Positions 35,100 to 47,131 are shown, counted from the first letter of the stretch. The stretch: DNA of 64,000 bases from Clitoria ternatea (GCA_037962975.1 CM075671.1:13067001-13131000), one strand, 5' to 3'. Numbers and translations: made by a program. The notes: a model not told the origin generated them from the sequence alone.

Positions 35100-36480
35100 A
35101 TAGGGCATAACCATCAGACAGGGGACACGTCGTTTGTCAAAAAATGCAGTGCTTTGGGGACAAATGACGGTGTTGTTTTGAGCCAGGGGGCGGGAAAGGA
35201 GTGTCATTTCATGAAAAGTTTAAATTTAATGGGCCGAAATTTTTGAATCTAAGGCCCACGATGCATGACGATTGACTATCTTCATAACTGTAACCAACAT
35301 TACTCACATGTAAATGGCAATAACTGCTTATCATTGGTGGCATCTCAACGTTTAGGAGTTATAAATTTCAAAAGCCAAGGTTTGTGAAGTTCAAATAATA
35401 TTTTAAGTTATTTACTCGAAAGAAAGGCAGCACCCGAAGCCGGTGTCCATATCTACAGTATCATCATCCGTGACTCACTAAGGCAAGGTAGCTCGTATGA
35501 ACAACTTACTCAGTCCCTTACATAAGTTAAGGGATAAATGATCTGGTCTCGATACCGGCCCATGGGCAAGGCCGTCATTTCATCTATTCTTGCTAAATCA
35601 CTGGTGTTGCAGGTAGAACCTCCGGACTGTTAATTCGTATCAGATGCTCTTCTATATCAGATTGTCCAGTTCAGCACCTCTCACACCAGAAAACTTCTAT
35701 ATCACCTGACAAAAAGTACAAGGTACAAGTGCAAGGGAACGTTCGCAAGAGATACGGATCCACCCACGTCATGTATCAGAATCGTACACTGCGAAATGTA
35801 CAATTAGTCCCCTAGCCTTAGCAGACTCTTCATTCTCCACATGCACAAGTATAGATACCAACATTCTCACTACTTTGGTATGTTAGAATCGTTCCTTAAC
35901 TTATGCTCTAGAACCTTGAATCCTTTTATAGTTACTGACTTGAGCATCGAAGAATCTTCACAGGTGACGCCACCTTTCGCCCCCCGTCAACATGAAAGCT
36001 TGGTGAGAAGGATCTTCAAGACTCCAATACCTATATCTCCCACTGAGATATCAGATTAGAATACCGGATATCCACTGTATCAATGTACAAACATTATCTT
36101 CAGTTGACTCTTACGGCTGGTCCCATACCAAATCATTGACCCCGGATCAGACCAGTTCACCTTTCCTTTTTTCTAGCCAAGAACCTCCCACCACAACACC
36201 ACAACTCTTTCTAGCCAAGTAACTTCTTTATTGTTGGATACCTCTCTTATACCTCTTTATATATTTTCTCTTACACCTCTTTGAACATTCATTTACTTAA
36301 ACTAAAATTATTTCTTTATTGTTTGGTGCTCTTCTTTACACATATGTCAACACATCAATAAAATTAAGTCAAAATAAAAATTAAACTATATCAAGAGTTT
36401 CACTCCTATAACTAACAAATTAAAAATTTATTTACAAATTAATTAACAATAAGTGTTTTAGATCGATAAATTCCTATAAT
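35100..36480. other. Unassigned sequence upstream of the split coding region
   Basis: I see no convincing ORF, RNA gene or terminal repeat. By position it would be the upstream flank or LTR of the element coding the split protein, but no second copy is in the window to test that. Confidence 0.4.
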
Positions 36481-36486
36481 CTTATA

Positions 36487-38102
36487 GTCTTAGCATATGT
36501 TTGGTTATCTCATCTAATGGCGTCAAGTTAACTCAACTCTATTTTTTTCTGTTAGTTGGACAGGCATGGCGTTTGGTTTTCCCATCTCCTCTATTCCATT
36601 CCATCAACCTCCATTGGTGGAATCTTGGCGTGTGTGCAAGCTCCGTTTGGCTCCGTTGGGTAAAAGCGTCACTGTGGCTCCCTTAACCCAACGCGGTTTC
36701 TGTGAAAATAGCCTTCTACCCTTAAAATCGCGTAGCCTCATCCTCAAAGATAGCGACTTGACACTATGAGCGGCTCTATTTTGTAAACAGAAAGCTTTAC
36801 ACACACGGAGGCACGATCTCATAGAGGAAGACTCATCCATCCATCGCAAGTAATTCTCGTCCCTGTCCCTGTTCTGCAAAATTTCCTCCTCTATTTTTTT
36901 GGGTTTAGATTTCTGGTTTTCTATGGCTATTGTGGGTGTGGGAAGGGTTAGGGGGAGGGTTGCGGTGGCTGTTGGGTATCGCTGTTGGGTTCGGGGTGGG
37001 TTGCCCATGGGTGTCGGGTTTCAGGTATGTAGATGATGGGTGTGGGGAGGGTTGTGGATAGGGTGTGGCCGTTAGGTATAAGGTGTCGGGGTTGGGGTGT
37101 GTTAGCGTGGGGATGAGGTTTTCTACTTATGGGTGGTAGGTGGAGGGGATGGTTAGGGTGTTGGTTGTTGGTTATGGGTGATGGGTGGGGCGGGATGAAT
37201 AAGGTGTTGGTAGGGGTGGTTACGATGGGGGGTGAGGGGTGGTTTAGGGTGGAGGGTGGTTACGGGGATAGGTTACGATGAAAGGTTAGTGGGTGGTTTA
37301 GGGTAGGGGTGGGGGTTGTTAGGCGGTGGCTGTAGTGAATGGTGGTGGTCATGGTATGGGGATGATGGTGATGGGTTCAGGTGAGGGATGAAGGATGCTG
37401 ATGATGGGTGCATGGATGGGGCTGTAGGCTAGGGTGTATAGTAGTGGTGAATCAATGATGATGGTTGGAGATGCATAGGTGTTCCTTGAGGGGTAGGGTG
37501 TACAATAGTTATTTTTCAATGGTGTTGGATTTAGGTGTCCAAGCGTGTTATTTTTGGTTAGGTGTACCCTAATATTTAATTGTAAATATATTAAAATTAG
37601 ATTAATATAGTTTGTAAAATTCTATTTTATTTGTAGTTATATTTTGTTTTTGTATGTATGAAATATTTTTTGTGTTTAAGGTGTTTGGTTTATTTTTTTG
37701 ATGTATAGTTTCATTTAATGTAAGTTAAATTTTTTGTATGTAAATGTATTCAATTGATACAAGTATCGGTTTTAGTTACAACACATAGTTAGGGTTTAAA
37801 TTTAATATACTCTAGCAGTTTAGATTCATTACTTGTCCGTTTATCAAAATCCGTTTAAATTTAACATACTTGATCCGTAAAGTAGTTATCTGTTTGGAAT
37901 TGGGTTATTCGTGTAAGGTTTAGCATAGAACGTGTAAGTGATTCGTTCCGTTTCAATTTAACAAAGTTGATCCGTTTAGATTAAGTTATTGATTTAGACT
38001 AATGGTAAAATAAAAATAAAAGTTATCACACTTTATTAAATTAATGAGGGTTAACTGCCATGTAATTGTGAAAATGAAAATGTTGTCTTATTCTTTATAA
38101 TT
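36487..38102 (+). other. Unassigned region with a G-rich tract
   Basis: Begins GCATATGTTTGGTTAT, passes through a moderately GC-rich stretch without a credible gene, then a strongly G-rich plus strand at 36895-37520 (GGGTTAGGGGGAGGG, GGTTTAGGGTGGAGG and similar), and an AT-rich tail up to the D LTR. It resembles, in reverse, the interior of the CACTA element at 55600-56170 in word content and order, so it may be a remnant of a related DNA transposon. Tentative. Confidence 0.35.
36895..37520 (+). repeat. G-rich, quadruplex-prone, telomere-word-containing tract
   Basis: Runs of 3-6 G recur every few bases over 600 bp, with GGTTTAGGGT at least twice. The spacing is irregular, so this is not a telomeric array. 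Confidence 0.7.
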
Positions 38103-38224
38103 TGATCCGGTCCCAACACCGGCCCCCAAGAGCATGGCTTTAATGCTTTGCCAGATCAGCATTTTGAACAAGAGAAGTACGCTTCAAATACATTATAATT
38201 ATTTCTATACGGAGTGCATACAGC

Positions 38225-38420
38225 CAGGGCAAGTAACTCCGCCAAGGCATGTTACTCCGCCAAGGCACATAACTCCACCAAGGTATGTTACTCCGCCAAG
38301 GTATGTTACTCCGCCAAGGTTTGATACTCCGCCAAGGCTTATTACCTCGCCAAGGAGGAAAATATTGAATACCTTATACACATGCATGAAATATCCCTAA
38401 TGCATATTACTCCGCCAAGC
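38225..38420 (+). repeat. 18-bp tandem array in U3 of the D LTR
   Basis: About nine copies of CAAGGCATGTTACTCCGC with variants in the middle (TATGTTA, CACATAA, TTTGATA). It lies about 290 bases upstream of the TATA box. The solo LTR has more copies. Confidence 0.92.
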
Positions 38421-38711
38421 CATAGGCTCAACATAGGCGGAATATTAAATTTCCCATACTGCGTAGCGAGCCCATACTTATAACCCCGACACGAGATTGA
38501 CTCTGTCTTGAGAGGTTGAAAATGGGAATCACACTGTCACGTATAAAAGGGAAAAACAAATAAAATAATAAAGCATTCACGTTTTCCAAGTAAGTGGAAA
38601 CACCCACTACAATAACAGTGCTTGCAAACGGCGCAGGGACCCACTACCTTTCCAGCATAATGCCTGAAAACAAGGAACGGGCCCTACCAATAATGAAGCA
38701 CCAGTAACAGG

Positions 38712-38718
38712 TATATAA
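38712..38718 (+). promoter_or_regulatory. TATA box of the D 5' LTR
   Basis: TATATAA in ACAGGTATATAAACCTC, conserved in the solo LTR at 2294-2303. Confidence 0.75.
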
Positions 38719-39081
38719 ACCTCAGCAAAAAAGGAATATGGGGGATCCCCAATTCTAAACCTTACACTTTTACTTGCATAATTCTCTCAGATTAGCTTTC
38801 TAAGTCTATGAGTATTCTGAAATACTGACTTGAGCGTCGGAGAATAATTGCAGGTACCACCACCAATTATGTCAAGGCAAAGAAGATAACTTCAGGCGGA
38901 CTACTACACCGCCACAGAGTGAGTTACACTCCGCCCCAGTGTGGATTATACTCCGCCCAATACACAAGGATACTCCGTATTCGCATCTGTATAACACATC
39001 CTTGTATCAGACTGATATTACATGTACATTTTGAGTTGTTTCAGAATCATAACTTTACACCCCTTGTAAAGGACAGTTCAT

Positions 39082-39099
39082 TGGCACGCCCGGTGGGAC
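39082..39099 (+). other. Primer-binding site of element D
   Basis: TGGCACGCCCGGTGGGAC begins two bases after the LTR. This form is common in Tat-clade elements. I cannot name the tRNA with certainty. Confidence 0.75.
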
Positions 39100-39154
39100 G
39101 TGTAAATTTGGTAGTCCCACAATCTCTGATCAATTTCCATCACATTCATCATTA

Positions 39155-39692
39155 ATGGAGAGACTAGGACCAGAAGTGCAGAATGAGGATTCTCCTCCAC
39201 GCAATCCCAGACGTCTCAACTTCGACAACGATGCTCATAAAAAAGCAACGCATGTTGATTCTCCAAATCTGAAAGATGAAATGATTCGAATGTTGAGAGA
39301 AGAGATTGCTGAGCTTCGTCGTGAAAAGGCGAACCCCATGCATAAGAAAGCTGGTCCTACAAGATAGCCACACCATGAACCACACGTACAGGAGGAATCA
39401 AGTACTCCTAACTACTCTCGCATCCCTACTTACATGGAAGAACAACGAAGCCTTCCATTGGCAAATGCTCAACATCAAGAAGGAAGGAGAGCAGGTTCAA
39501 ATACACCCCCCTCAGGATACAAGATGAGTATCCCATTTTCTAAAAGGCTTATGAATGCACATGTACCCAGACATTTGCAAACTATGCAGCCCATTTCTAT
39601 AGGAAAATATTCTGGGGAAACAGATCCTTCTAAGCATTTAGATGCTTACATTTACGAGGCTATGTTCTTAGGAGCAGAAGAGGATGTCATGT
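39155..39692 (+). pseudogene. Element D gag, N-terminal part
   Basis: Starts MERLGPEVQ 75 bases after the LTR. A charged, coiled-coil-like stretch (MIRMLREEIAELRREK) is followed by an in-frame stop at about 39365 and then the conserved gag entry (IPFSKRLMNAHVP, ISIGKYSGETDPSKHLDAY). It is cut at 39692 by the Athila-2 LTR. The rest of gag, including any zinc knuckle and protease, is not present anywhere in the window. Confidence 0.85.
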
Positions 39693-41366
39693 TGTTAGCA
39701 TGTTTCTTTTGAGATATCGGAATGAAGAGTTCAATGAAAGGGATTCAAGTCTGTATAATATGAACTCAATGCAGTGGATGTGCCAAGTTTAAACACAGAA
39801 GTTGTAATATAGTATAGTTGTCGTTCCACTGCGGAGGTGTTAGAATGAAGATCTTAGTTTTGAATTGATTAGGCAGAAGGTTTTTAGTTTGTTTTGTTGT
39901 GAATGCTGTTGAATGAAAAAGTAATAAATAACAGAGAATAAAATTTGCAAAGGATAACAGTAAATGGTATTGGGAAAATCAGTTTTGTAAAACAGGGATT
40001 GGCTTCATCACAACTTCACCTTCTGTAAGCTGCATAAGTTTTTATATAAGTAAATCAAAAAGATAATTTCTACATCACAATCAAAGTCATTTGTATCGAT
40101 CCCTCGACTACAAAATTCATAAGAATGATTTCAAACCGCTGATCCCTCAGTCACTTTGAAATCATCCCAGCATTATCGATCGATTGTTTTGATGTTTATT
40201 GCGTTAGACGCCATCCCTGGCTACCTACTCACAACAAGTATTTCTTTTGGATCAGCTTTCAAAAGTCACTTCCCAGTATACTTGAGAAAACTTAAAATAA
40301 GAAAATAGTGATCAAGTACTTTCAGGCATTAAACGCAGAAGGAAATACAGAACTTATCAAATCTCATTACTAAATAAAAACTTACAACAGCATTACTTCA
40401 GTGTTGAATGGATTACAGCCAATCCTATAAGGGAGATTAGTTACTCATGCCTTGCACTTTCACCATCAAAATATAAATACAAAAGATAATGGAAAAGTTT
40501 GGATTGTGAGGGAAATACAGGGGATTGAATCTGATGATCCATATGATATGTTTGCAGCTTGATTTATAGGAGTTATGATTCAGCTTCCCTTGCCCACTTG
40601 CGTAGAACCCATGCAGCATCTTTCAGAGACTTGTAGAAACACAAGAAAGTGGGTGAGTTGGCATCGCACCATTGGTGAATATTAAATTCAAAAATCCCAT
40701 ACTGCATTAGTCACGCTTGAGCTTGATGGTCACGCTCAAGCGTGAAGGGTCCTGATACTCATTAAATGTTCCATGCTCAAACCATCTTAATCACGCTTGA
40801 GCATGGTTCCCTCGCTCAGGCGCGCTTGACTTATGCTTTGTTACCCATCAGTCACGCTCAAGCGTGTACAGCCTACGCTCAAGCGTTTACAGCCTACGCT
40901 CAAGCGTTCTTCATCTGCAGGGTCACGTTTGAGCTCCATTCAGTTACGCTCAAGCGTCATTCATGCCTGGGTCACGCTCACACTCACGCTTACTCCTCGC
41001 CTGGCCGCTCTTGATCTCACGCTCAAGCGGCTCATCCCCACGCTTGAGTGTGAGAGGGGTCCTGATGCCTCTTTGTCTCCTTTAATTCATGCTTGCCATG
41101 CTTAATCCTCGCTTAAGCGTCTAGTATTCACGCTTAAGCGTGAGAGGTGCTTATGCTTTCCAACTTTCATGCTCAAGCTTGCTTACCTTGCCTCGCCTTC
41201 CTGTTGAATTCCCTGCACTTTCCAAGAGCTTTAACACAACATTTCTTTTATACACTACTTAAAAGATTCATGCTCACTTCCTTCAATAATTCATTAATTC
41301 AGCTCAAATTCTTTACAAAATTAGTTCAAATGAGTCATGAAATCAATGCTTAATCAACACTTATCA
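39693..41366 (-). mobile_element. 3' LTR of Athila-2
   Basis: 1674 bp, TGTTAGCATG to CACTTATCA, nearly identical to 16462-18124 and 47273-48923. TATA box at 40562-40571. Confidence 0.95.
40708..41135. repeat. CACGCTTGAGCGTG near-palindrome cluster (Athila-2 3' LTR)
   Basis: About 16 copies of CACGCTYRAGCGTG or half-sites upstream of the TATA box. Two adjacent copies of the ~21-bp unit TACAGCCTACGCTCAAGCGT lie at 40866-40910; the 5' LTR of the same element has one. Confidence 0.93.
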
Positions 41367-42589
41367 AACTCTCCCCAACCTAGATTTTTGCTTGTCCTCA
41401 AGTAAAAAGAAGTTTGGAAAGGGAATCAAGCATTTCAACAAAATTAGCTTCTGTACAGACAAAATTTTAAAAGACAATAATCTCAATTTAACTCAAGCAA
41501 ATGATTTCCTTAATACCAATTCTTTGAAATATACTGTACCATTAATTTGTTCACAACGCAGGTAACCAATTGCTATAAGAATAAGGAACTCTCATTATTT
41601 CTCACCAGGTGGGTGTGTTTGCACATTCATCATGAGAACTGCCTAATTAACATTGCCAGTCATTTCTAATCAAAATCAATTCATAAGATAAGTAAGGATC
41701 AAAAGGTCTTTTCAATGTTGTAATGAGGCTGGGCTATCAAGAATTCTTGGTTTTTCTTGAGTTCAGAGTGCATGCATGAATAAGAAGAGCATATGTTCTG
41801 AAATTTTTCAAACTTTTATGAGGCTTCTTCTTTTATGCTACTGAATTCTTCATTTTTCTTTTTCTAGTTCTCTATTTTTGTTAAATGTTGGAGAACTTTA
41901 TTTCTTTTTCAGCCTCAGTTTCTCTTATCACCCTTTTTGGAGAAGTGTTTTATGCTCTTAAAAAAATTTTTAAGCATGCTGGTAAGGTAAGATTTTATTT
42001 CTTATGCTTGGTTTAGGGTGTTTGAATAAAATTTTTGGCTCAAAAATGGGCTACAAAAATTAGGTCATATTCTTAAGGGTAGCTTTTTGGCTCTGAGTTG
42101 TTTTATTTTTCAAAATTTGCCTTTATCATTTCCTTGCTTAATCTCTAAAAGAAATGTTAATCAGAAAATCAGGCAATGCTTATTTGACGAATTCTCATGA
42201 GACTCTCAATGTTTAGATTTCTCACTTCTCACCAGGATATAAGGTTTATTTCCTTATTCTAACAGAAAAGGGTTCACGCATGTAAACAATAAAAAGTACA
42301 TTCATTCCAATTCCTTGGTTCTTAATTCAGCCATTTTACCCTTTTAAAAATCAGTGTTATTGTCTAAAAATATTTTGCTGCTTAGAAACTCTTTTTGTTC
42401 AAAAAGTAAAATCTTTGGTTGGGTTTTTCAAAAATGTTCACAGCTTTAATCAAAACAAGAATAATCACAAGCAATTCTAAAGTATGCTGCACTAAAAATA
42501 AAGTAAAGCTATAAATTGTCAATTTGAAATAAAACTTAAAGTAGCAATTTAAACTTCAGAAATGAAAGCATTAAAAAAAAAAATTTTTT
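41367..42589 (-). other. 3' non-coding region of Athila-2 with polypurine tract
   Basis: The polypurine tract GGTTGGGGAGAGTT (minus, 41367-41380) abuts the LTR. The rest is AT-rich and non-coding. Blocks at 41385-41400, 41700-41770 and 42110-42140 match the same region of family C, in the same order, although the LTRs of the two families do not align. Confidence 0.75.
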
Positions 42590-43891
42590 TCACTCTTCCT
42601 CAGATGAGTCCTCTTCTGTTCCCTGGTCTCTTTCTGGAGGTCCCTGTATTGAAGTTCCTGGCTTATCCTGTGTAGTCTCACCTCCCCCCACAAAAGGGGG
42701 CCTGTCGCCAGGCCAAGCAATTAGGGCCTCAAACTGGGCAGGAGGCATCCAAGGATTGTGTTGACCTGCAGGAATACTGTGATAAAGGCCACTATGAATA
42801 TGTAACAAACCTCTATGATGAGCGTTTTGCTGTGCCAGGAGGTCGCTATTTTGAATTTTCAAGATGTGAATGCCTTGTAAAATCAGAGTGGCTTCTGTGC
42901 TGAGGGGAGGATGGGCAGGTGCTGTGTTGAATGCTTGCTGTGCTGCTTAAGAGGCAGGTGGAGGGGGTACATCAGTTGCAGGAGGTACTGGATTACTGCA
43001 GTAACGCTCAATGAAGCGTTTGTCTATGGAAAGCCTAATTGGTTTGAGGTCTTGTACCTCAACACCATGAGCTGCACAAAAATCAGTGATAAAGACAGGA
43101 AAACCAAGACTCCCTTTTACCTTCTGACCTGCTTAGGAATACTTCTAGTCAGAAATCACAAACTTGTGAATTTCATCAGAGAGTATTTGGGCTAGATCAA
43201 TGGAAATGTCCTCTCTTAGAATGCAGTATAGCAAATAACACCTACTAAAAATTAAATCAGAGACATGAGCGTTAGGTGCTATGTTAGCTAATAAGAAAGA
43301 AGTCCAAACTTGAGAAATAGAAGTCATGTCTTTTCTTAAAATTCTCAGTGGTGTCTCTCCTTGCCCCATTTGAAAGTGGTGTCCTGGAACACATATGGCT
43401 GCTTCAAGGTCATTTGTGGCAATGAATTGGTTCCTCACAACCATGGCAGCATATTCGTAGATTTCTCCCTCTCCTAGGGTCATAATGTTCCCCAAGTAAA
43501 AATTGATTGTGTCTCTGTCATAGGAGAGCCAGGTTCCCCTCACATAAGTTTTTCTTTCTCCTCCTCCATCTCTTGTCCAAGCATTCGCATAGAACTCTCT
43601 CACAACTTCTGGGTCATACTTCTCCCTTGGGTAACATACCTTTAACCAATTTCTCCTCCTTATGATTTGCAGGAAAGCATCACAATCTCCTAAGGCCAAA
43701 TCTACTTTTCTTTCTGGTATAAATGTCCAGTTTGAGATATCTTCATAACGCTTGCTCTTATTTTTATTCCCGAATCTTGGGGCCTTGTCTTGTTCATCTG
43801 TGCGTGGTCTTTTGCCTTTATTTCTTCGGGAACTCCTTGCTGGGGAAGTAGTGACAGGGGGGTTTAGTGCAATTTGCTTTGTTCTGGCCAT
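42590..43891 (-). pseudogene. Athila-2 downstream ORF (PF20167-like plant transposon protein), three stops
   Basis: A single frame of 434 codons from MARTKQIAL at 43891, directly after CTTCTTGCAG, to an acidic end (EEDSSEEE). The N-terminus is basic with a likely nuclear signal (RRNKGKRPRTDE). The core has VVREFYANAWTRDGG and YVRGTWLSYDRDTINFYLGN, the pattern of the plant domain called putative plant transposon protein. The C-terminus has PPAQFEALIAWPGDRP. In-frame stops lie at about 43145, 43133 and 42945. Length and order match the intact family C protein (435 aa), but identity is low outside these motifs. No membrane segment is evident, so I do not call it an envelope. Confidence 0.85.
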
Positions 43892-45163
43892 CTGCAAGAA
43901 GGTTAAGAGCCACTTTGCAATCAAAATACTTTCTTTCAGGACTTTTGTCAAACATTCAGCGTGCGTTAAAAGAATGTGAAACATAAAGGTGACATGCATT
44001 ACAAAGAAGGTGATACGCAAGAGCAAAGCATTGACCCCCCTTTTTTTTTAAAAAAAAAAAACAACCCAGAAAACAACCAAGCATCAATCATGGTATTCAC
44101 TAGAAACAGAAAGAAGGTGGTTAAATACTTCAAAGTATGCAAAAAGAAAGGTATTAATTCTCCCTAACACAGTAACCATATGTTGTAATTCAAAAGAGGA
44201 TGGTGCAGTAGTTACCTGGAAGGATCCGAAAGTGATAGAGAGAATGAATTGCAAGAAAGTGTGACTTATGAGATGAGAATGAAGAGACAATTATTGGAGA
44301 AGAGTTGGGCAGTTACAAAACTTGGAGAGTCAGGAAATTAATGGACGGTTATTTGAGTGAGAGACTTAGTGGGAAGTTTCAAAATTCTATATTTATTAGC
44401 ATCAGGGGCCATTTGCATTTCACGCTTGAGCGCTGGATTGTCACGCTTGAGCGCAGGGGTGTCGCGCTTGAGCACAGGAGTATCACGCTTGAGCGTGATC
44501 GACCAACGGGGTGGCTTTTGTCTCGCTTAGGCGTTGTTACTTCCTCGCTTGAGCGTGTGGGCATTGATGTAAAGTATACTTTCCTTGCTCAAGCGGATTG
44601 CTAGTCGCCCAGGCGAGAATGAAGATATATTTGCACGCCTAAGCGTATGTTTGTCACGCTTGAGCGTGACACAAAAATTTTCATACCTGATGCTTAAATC
44701 AATTCCTCGCTTGAGCGAAGAAGCGTGTTGCTTCAAGCGTGGTAGCCTCTGTTTGATTTTCTAGGCCCTCTCACTCAAGCGCAAAAGATCACGCCTAAGC
44801 GTGATCAGGTTTATTTTGTTGAAAATTTCTTTTGTAGAGGTGCCACGCTCAAGGCTTGATTCTTTCGCTTAAGCTTGATGTGGATAGTGTGTGACTTACC
44901 TTGGCTCGCTTAAGCGAGATTATCCATGCTTGAGCGAGATGATTTCCTCATGCTTCTCTTAATTCAATCTCCAGCTCCAGTTTTGTTTGCCTTTGTTTGA
45001 AACTTTTATTTGGGCTTCTCTTGATGAGTAATCTACAAAGTAAACAGAAACTTTACTAATAAATAAAAAAAATGAAATTTTCATGGAAAGAAAGCATAAA
45101 AGATTGGGTTGCTTCCCAATGAGTGCTTGTTTAACGTCATTAGCTTGACGCCTGATAGATTTT
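43892..45163 (-). other. Spacer between protease and ORF of Athila-2
   Basis: Non-coding, 1.27 kb, no trace of RT, RNase H or integrase. The ORF edge has a pyrimidine tract and CAG acceptor. The middle carries the 44418-44945 near-palindrome cluster. A poly-T/poly-A junction lies at 44040-44060. Confidence 0.8.
44418..44945. repeat. CACGCTTGAGCG near-palindrome cluster in the Athila-2 spacer
   Basis: About 16 copies, mixing CACGCTTGAGCGTG and CTCGCTTGAGCGAG arms, in the spacer. The same motif is in the LTR U3; the surrounding sequence is not related. Confidence 0.92.
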
Positions 45164-47131
45164 TCAAAATGGATCATGGAGTTGGTGGAGGAGAGTGTTG
45201 AGTTTTTCCACCTTCTTGCCTAAGTCAGGCCTTAACTTTTTTCCATTCAGATTTTCAAGTGCACATTCTGAGTATTTATTTGTGTCATCAATAACAAAGT
45301 TGGCTTCTTCTTTCTGCACTCGAATTTTTACTCTTCTGTCATCCACATCTATGATGACTTTGGCTGCTTTCAAGAATGGTCTCCCCAGTATTAGGGGAAC
45401 TTCAGGATCTTCCTCCATATCTATGACAACAAAATTCTCATGAAATTCAAATTGATCAACTTTGACCTCAACATTTTCAGCAATACCATAAGGGGTTTTT
45501 ATTGATTGATCTGCCATTTTTAATGTCATGTTTGTTGGCTTTACTGAAAAATCCCCTATACTTTTAAGTGTGGATAATGGCATTAAATTTACACTAGCAC
45601 CAAGATCTAATAAAGCTTTACTTTTTGAAAGATTTCTAATAGTGACAGGAATAGAAAAACTCCCTGGATCTCTGGTGTTATGAGGTACTACTTCAGAGAT
45701 GATAGCATCATGTCCACCTTCTTCCTCAGTTGTTTCCTCAGTCAGTGTGGTCACAGCCTTGTAATGCTCTATTGGATTTGTTTCAGTGTTTGCTCTATAC
45801 TGAGGCTTCTGTTTCTCAGCAAGTTGTTGGGCTAGTTGTCCCAATTATGTTTCCAAGTTCCTTAGTGATGCCTCATTGTTCTTTTGACTTGCTAAAGAAG
45901 TTTGCATAAATTTTTCCAAGGTGTCCTCTAATCTAGAAGTTCTCTCCACCAAAGAAGGACCATTATTTTGATATAGTTTATTTGAAGAGTTGGGCTCTTG
46001 CTTCCATCCTTGGCCTTGGTTTTGGTTACTTCTCCATCCCTGAAATGGTTGGTTAGAAAAATTTGAATTGAAATTACCAGACCTTCCTTGGTTGTTCATG
46101 AAGTATACAGTTGCTTCTTGTGATCCACAGTTCTCATTGAGATGATCTCCTCAACAAAAGTTACATGTTACAGGTATTTATTGTTGCCCTGGTTGTGATG
46201 ATTGTACTACATGTAATTGTTGTGGAAGATTGGATATCTTTTTGGTCAATGCTTCTAATTGTTGGGTCAGAATTTTGTTCTGTGCTAAAATGGCATCTGT
46301 GGTGTTTAAGTCAAGGACTCCTTTCCTTTGAACTTGCTGACGATCATGTTGAGCTTGGTAGTCTGTTGAGGATAAAGCTTCTATTATCCTTGTGGCTTGG
46401 TCAGCATCCACTGTCATCATTGTTCCTCCTGCTGCTGCATCTAAAATCATTTTAGTGTCAGCCCTTAAACCACTATAAAAAATATTAAGCTGTGCAATAT
46501 CTTCAAGTCCATGGTTTGGGCATTTTCTGAGCAGTGATTTAAAGCGTTCCCATGCCTCACAAAAAGGTTCATCTTGGCCTTGTCTAAATGTTGTAATATC
46601 TGATTTGGCCTTGATGAATCTAGATGGAGGAAAGAACCTTTGTAGAAATTTTTCTTCAACTATGTTCCAGCTATTCAAACTTTGATTTGGATGAGATTGT
46701 AACCACTCCTTTGCTTTTCCTGCTAAAGAGAAAGGAAATAGTCTTAAATATGCAGCATCAATAACATCTTGGTTAAATCCCATGGTTCCAACCAATTCAT
46801 AGAATGTGGCCAAGTGAGTGTACGGATCTTCACTGGACATTCCATGGAATTGATGTGAACTAATCAAACTCAGAAATGCTGGTTTTATTTCTAGTGCTCT
46901 GACAGTGTTTGGAATTGCAATGCTTGAGAAATGTCTTGGCCCTTGTTGTAAAGCATAGTCTCCAAGTGTTCTCCTTGGTGGGTTTTGATTGTTGCTGTTG
47001 ACATCCATTGTATCAGAGGAAGTTTGTCCTACGTGGAAGTTCTGCTTGGCTTTCTTGATTTTCTTGAGAAACCTGTCTATCTCTGGATCAAATGCAAGTT
47101 GTTCTTTTGTACCCTGTCCTCTCAAGATCAT
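45164..47131 (-). pseudogene. Athila-2 gag-protease
   Basis: One continuous minus-strand frame starting 47131, about 140 bases from the 5' LTR. The gag core spans about residues 100-230 (LFPFSLAGKAKEWLQ, WNIVEEKFLQRFFPPSRF, WERFKSLLRKCPNHG). A zinc-knuckle remnant CNFC-x3-H-x4-C near 46150 contains a stop, with another stop just before it (about 46178). A third lies at 45845. The protease follows with DPGSFSIPVTI, ALLDLGASVNLMPLSTLKS (active site) and VPLILGRPFLKAAKVIID (flap region). It ends without any RT. Known role: capsid/nucleocapsid and polyprotein cleavage. This copy is inactivated by the three stops but is otherwise in one frame. Confidence 0.92.

Larger units (their letters stand above)
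38103..39080 (+). mobile_element. 5' LTR of element D
   Basis: 978 bp, TGATCCGGTCC to GGACAGTTCA. The boundaries are confirmed by the solo copy at 1951-2986 and by the primer site directly after. The bases TAATT precede it. Confidence 0.93.

Noticed and set aside
36566..36769. Possible host gene exon (PPLVESWRVCKLRLAPLG)
   Set aside because: About 67 codons, no family motif, no splice context, and no supporting reading frame nearby.
42590..43891. Calling the downstream ORF an envelope gene
   Set aside because: It is in the envelope-like position, but neither this copy nor the intact C2 version shows a signal peptide, clean transmembrane helix or glycosylation-rich ectodomain. Basic N-termini and acidic tails fit a nuclear protein better.
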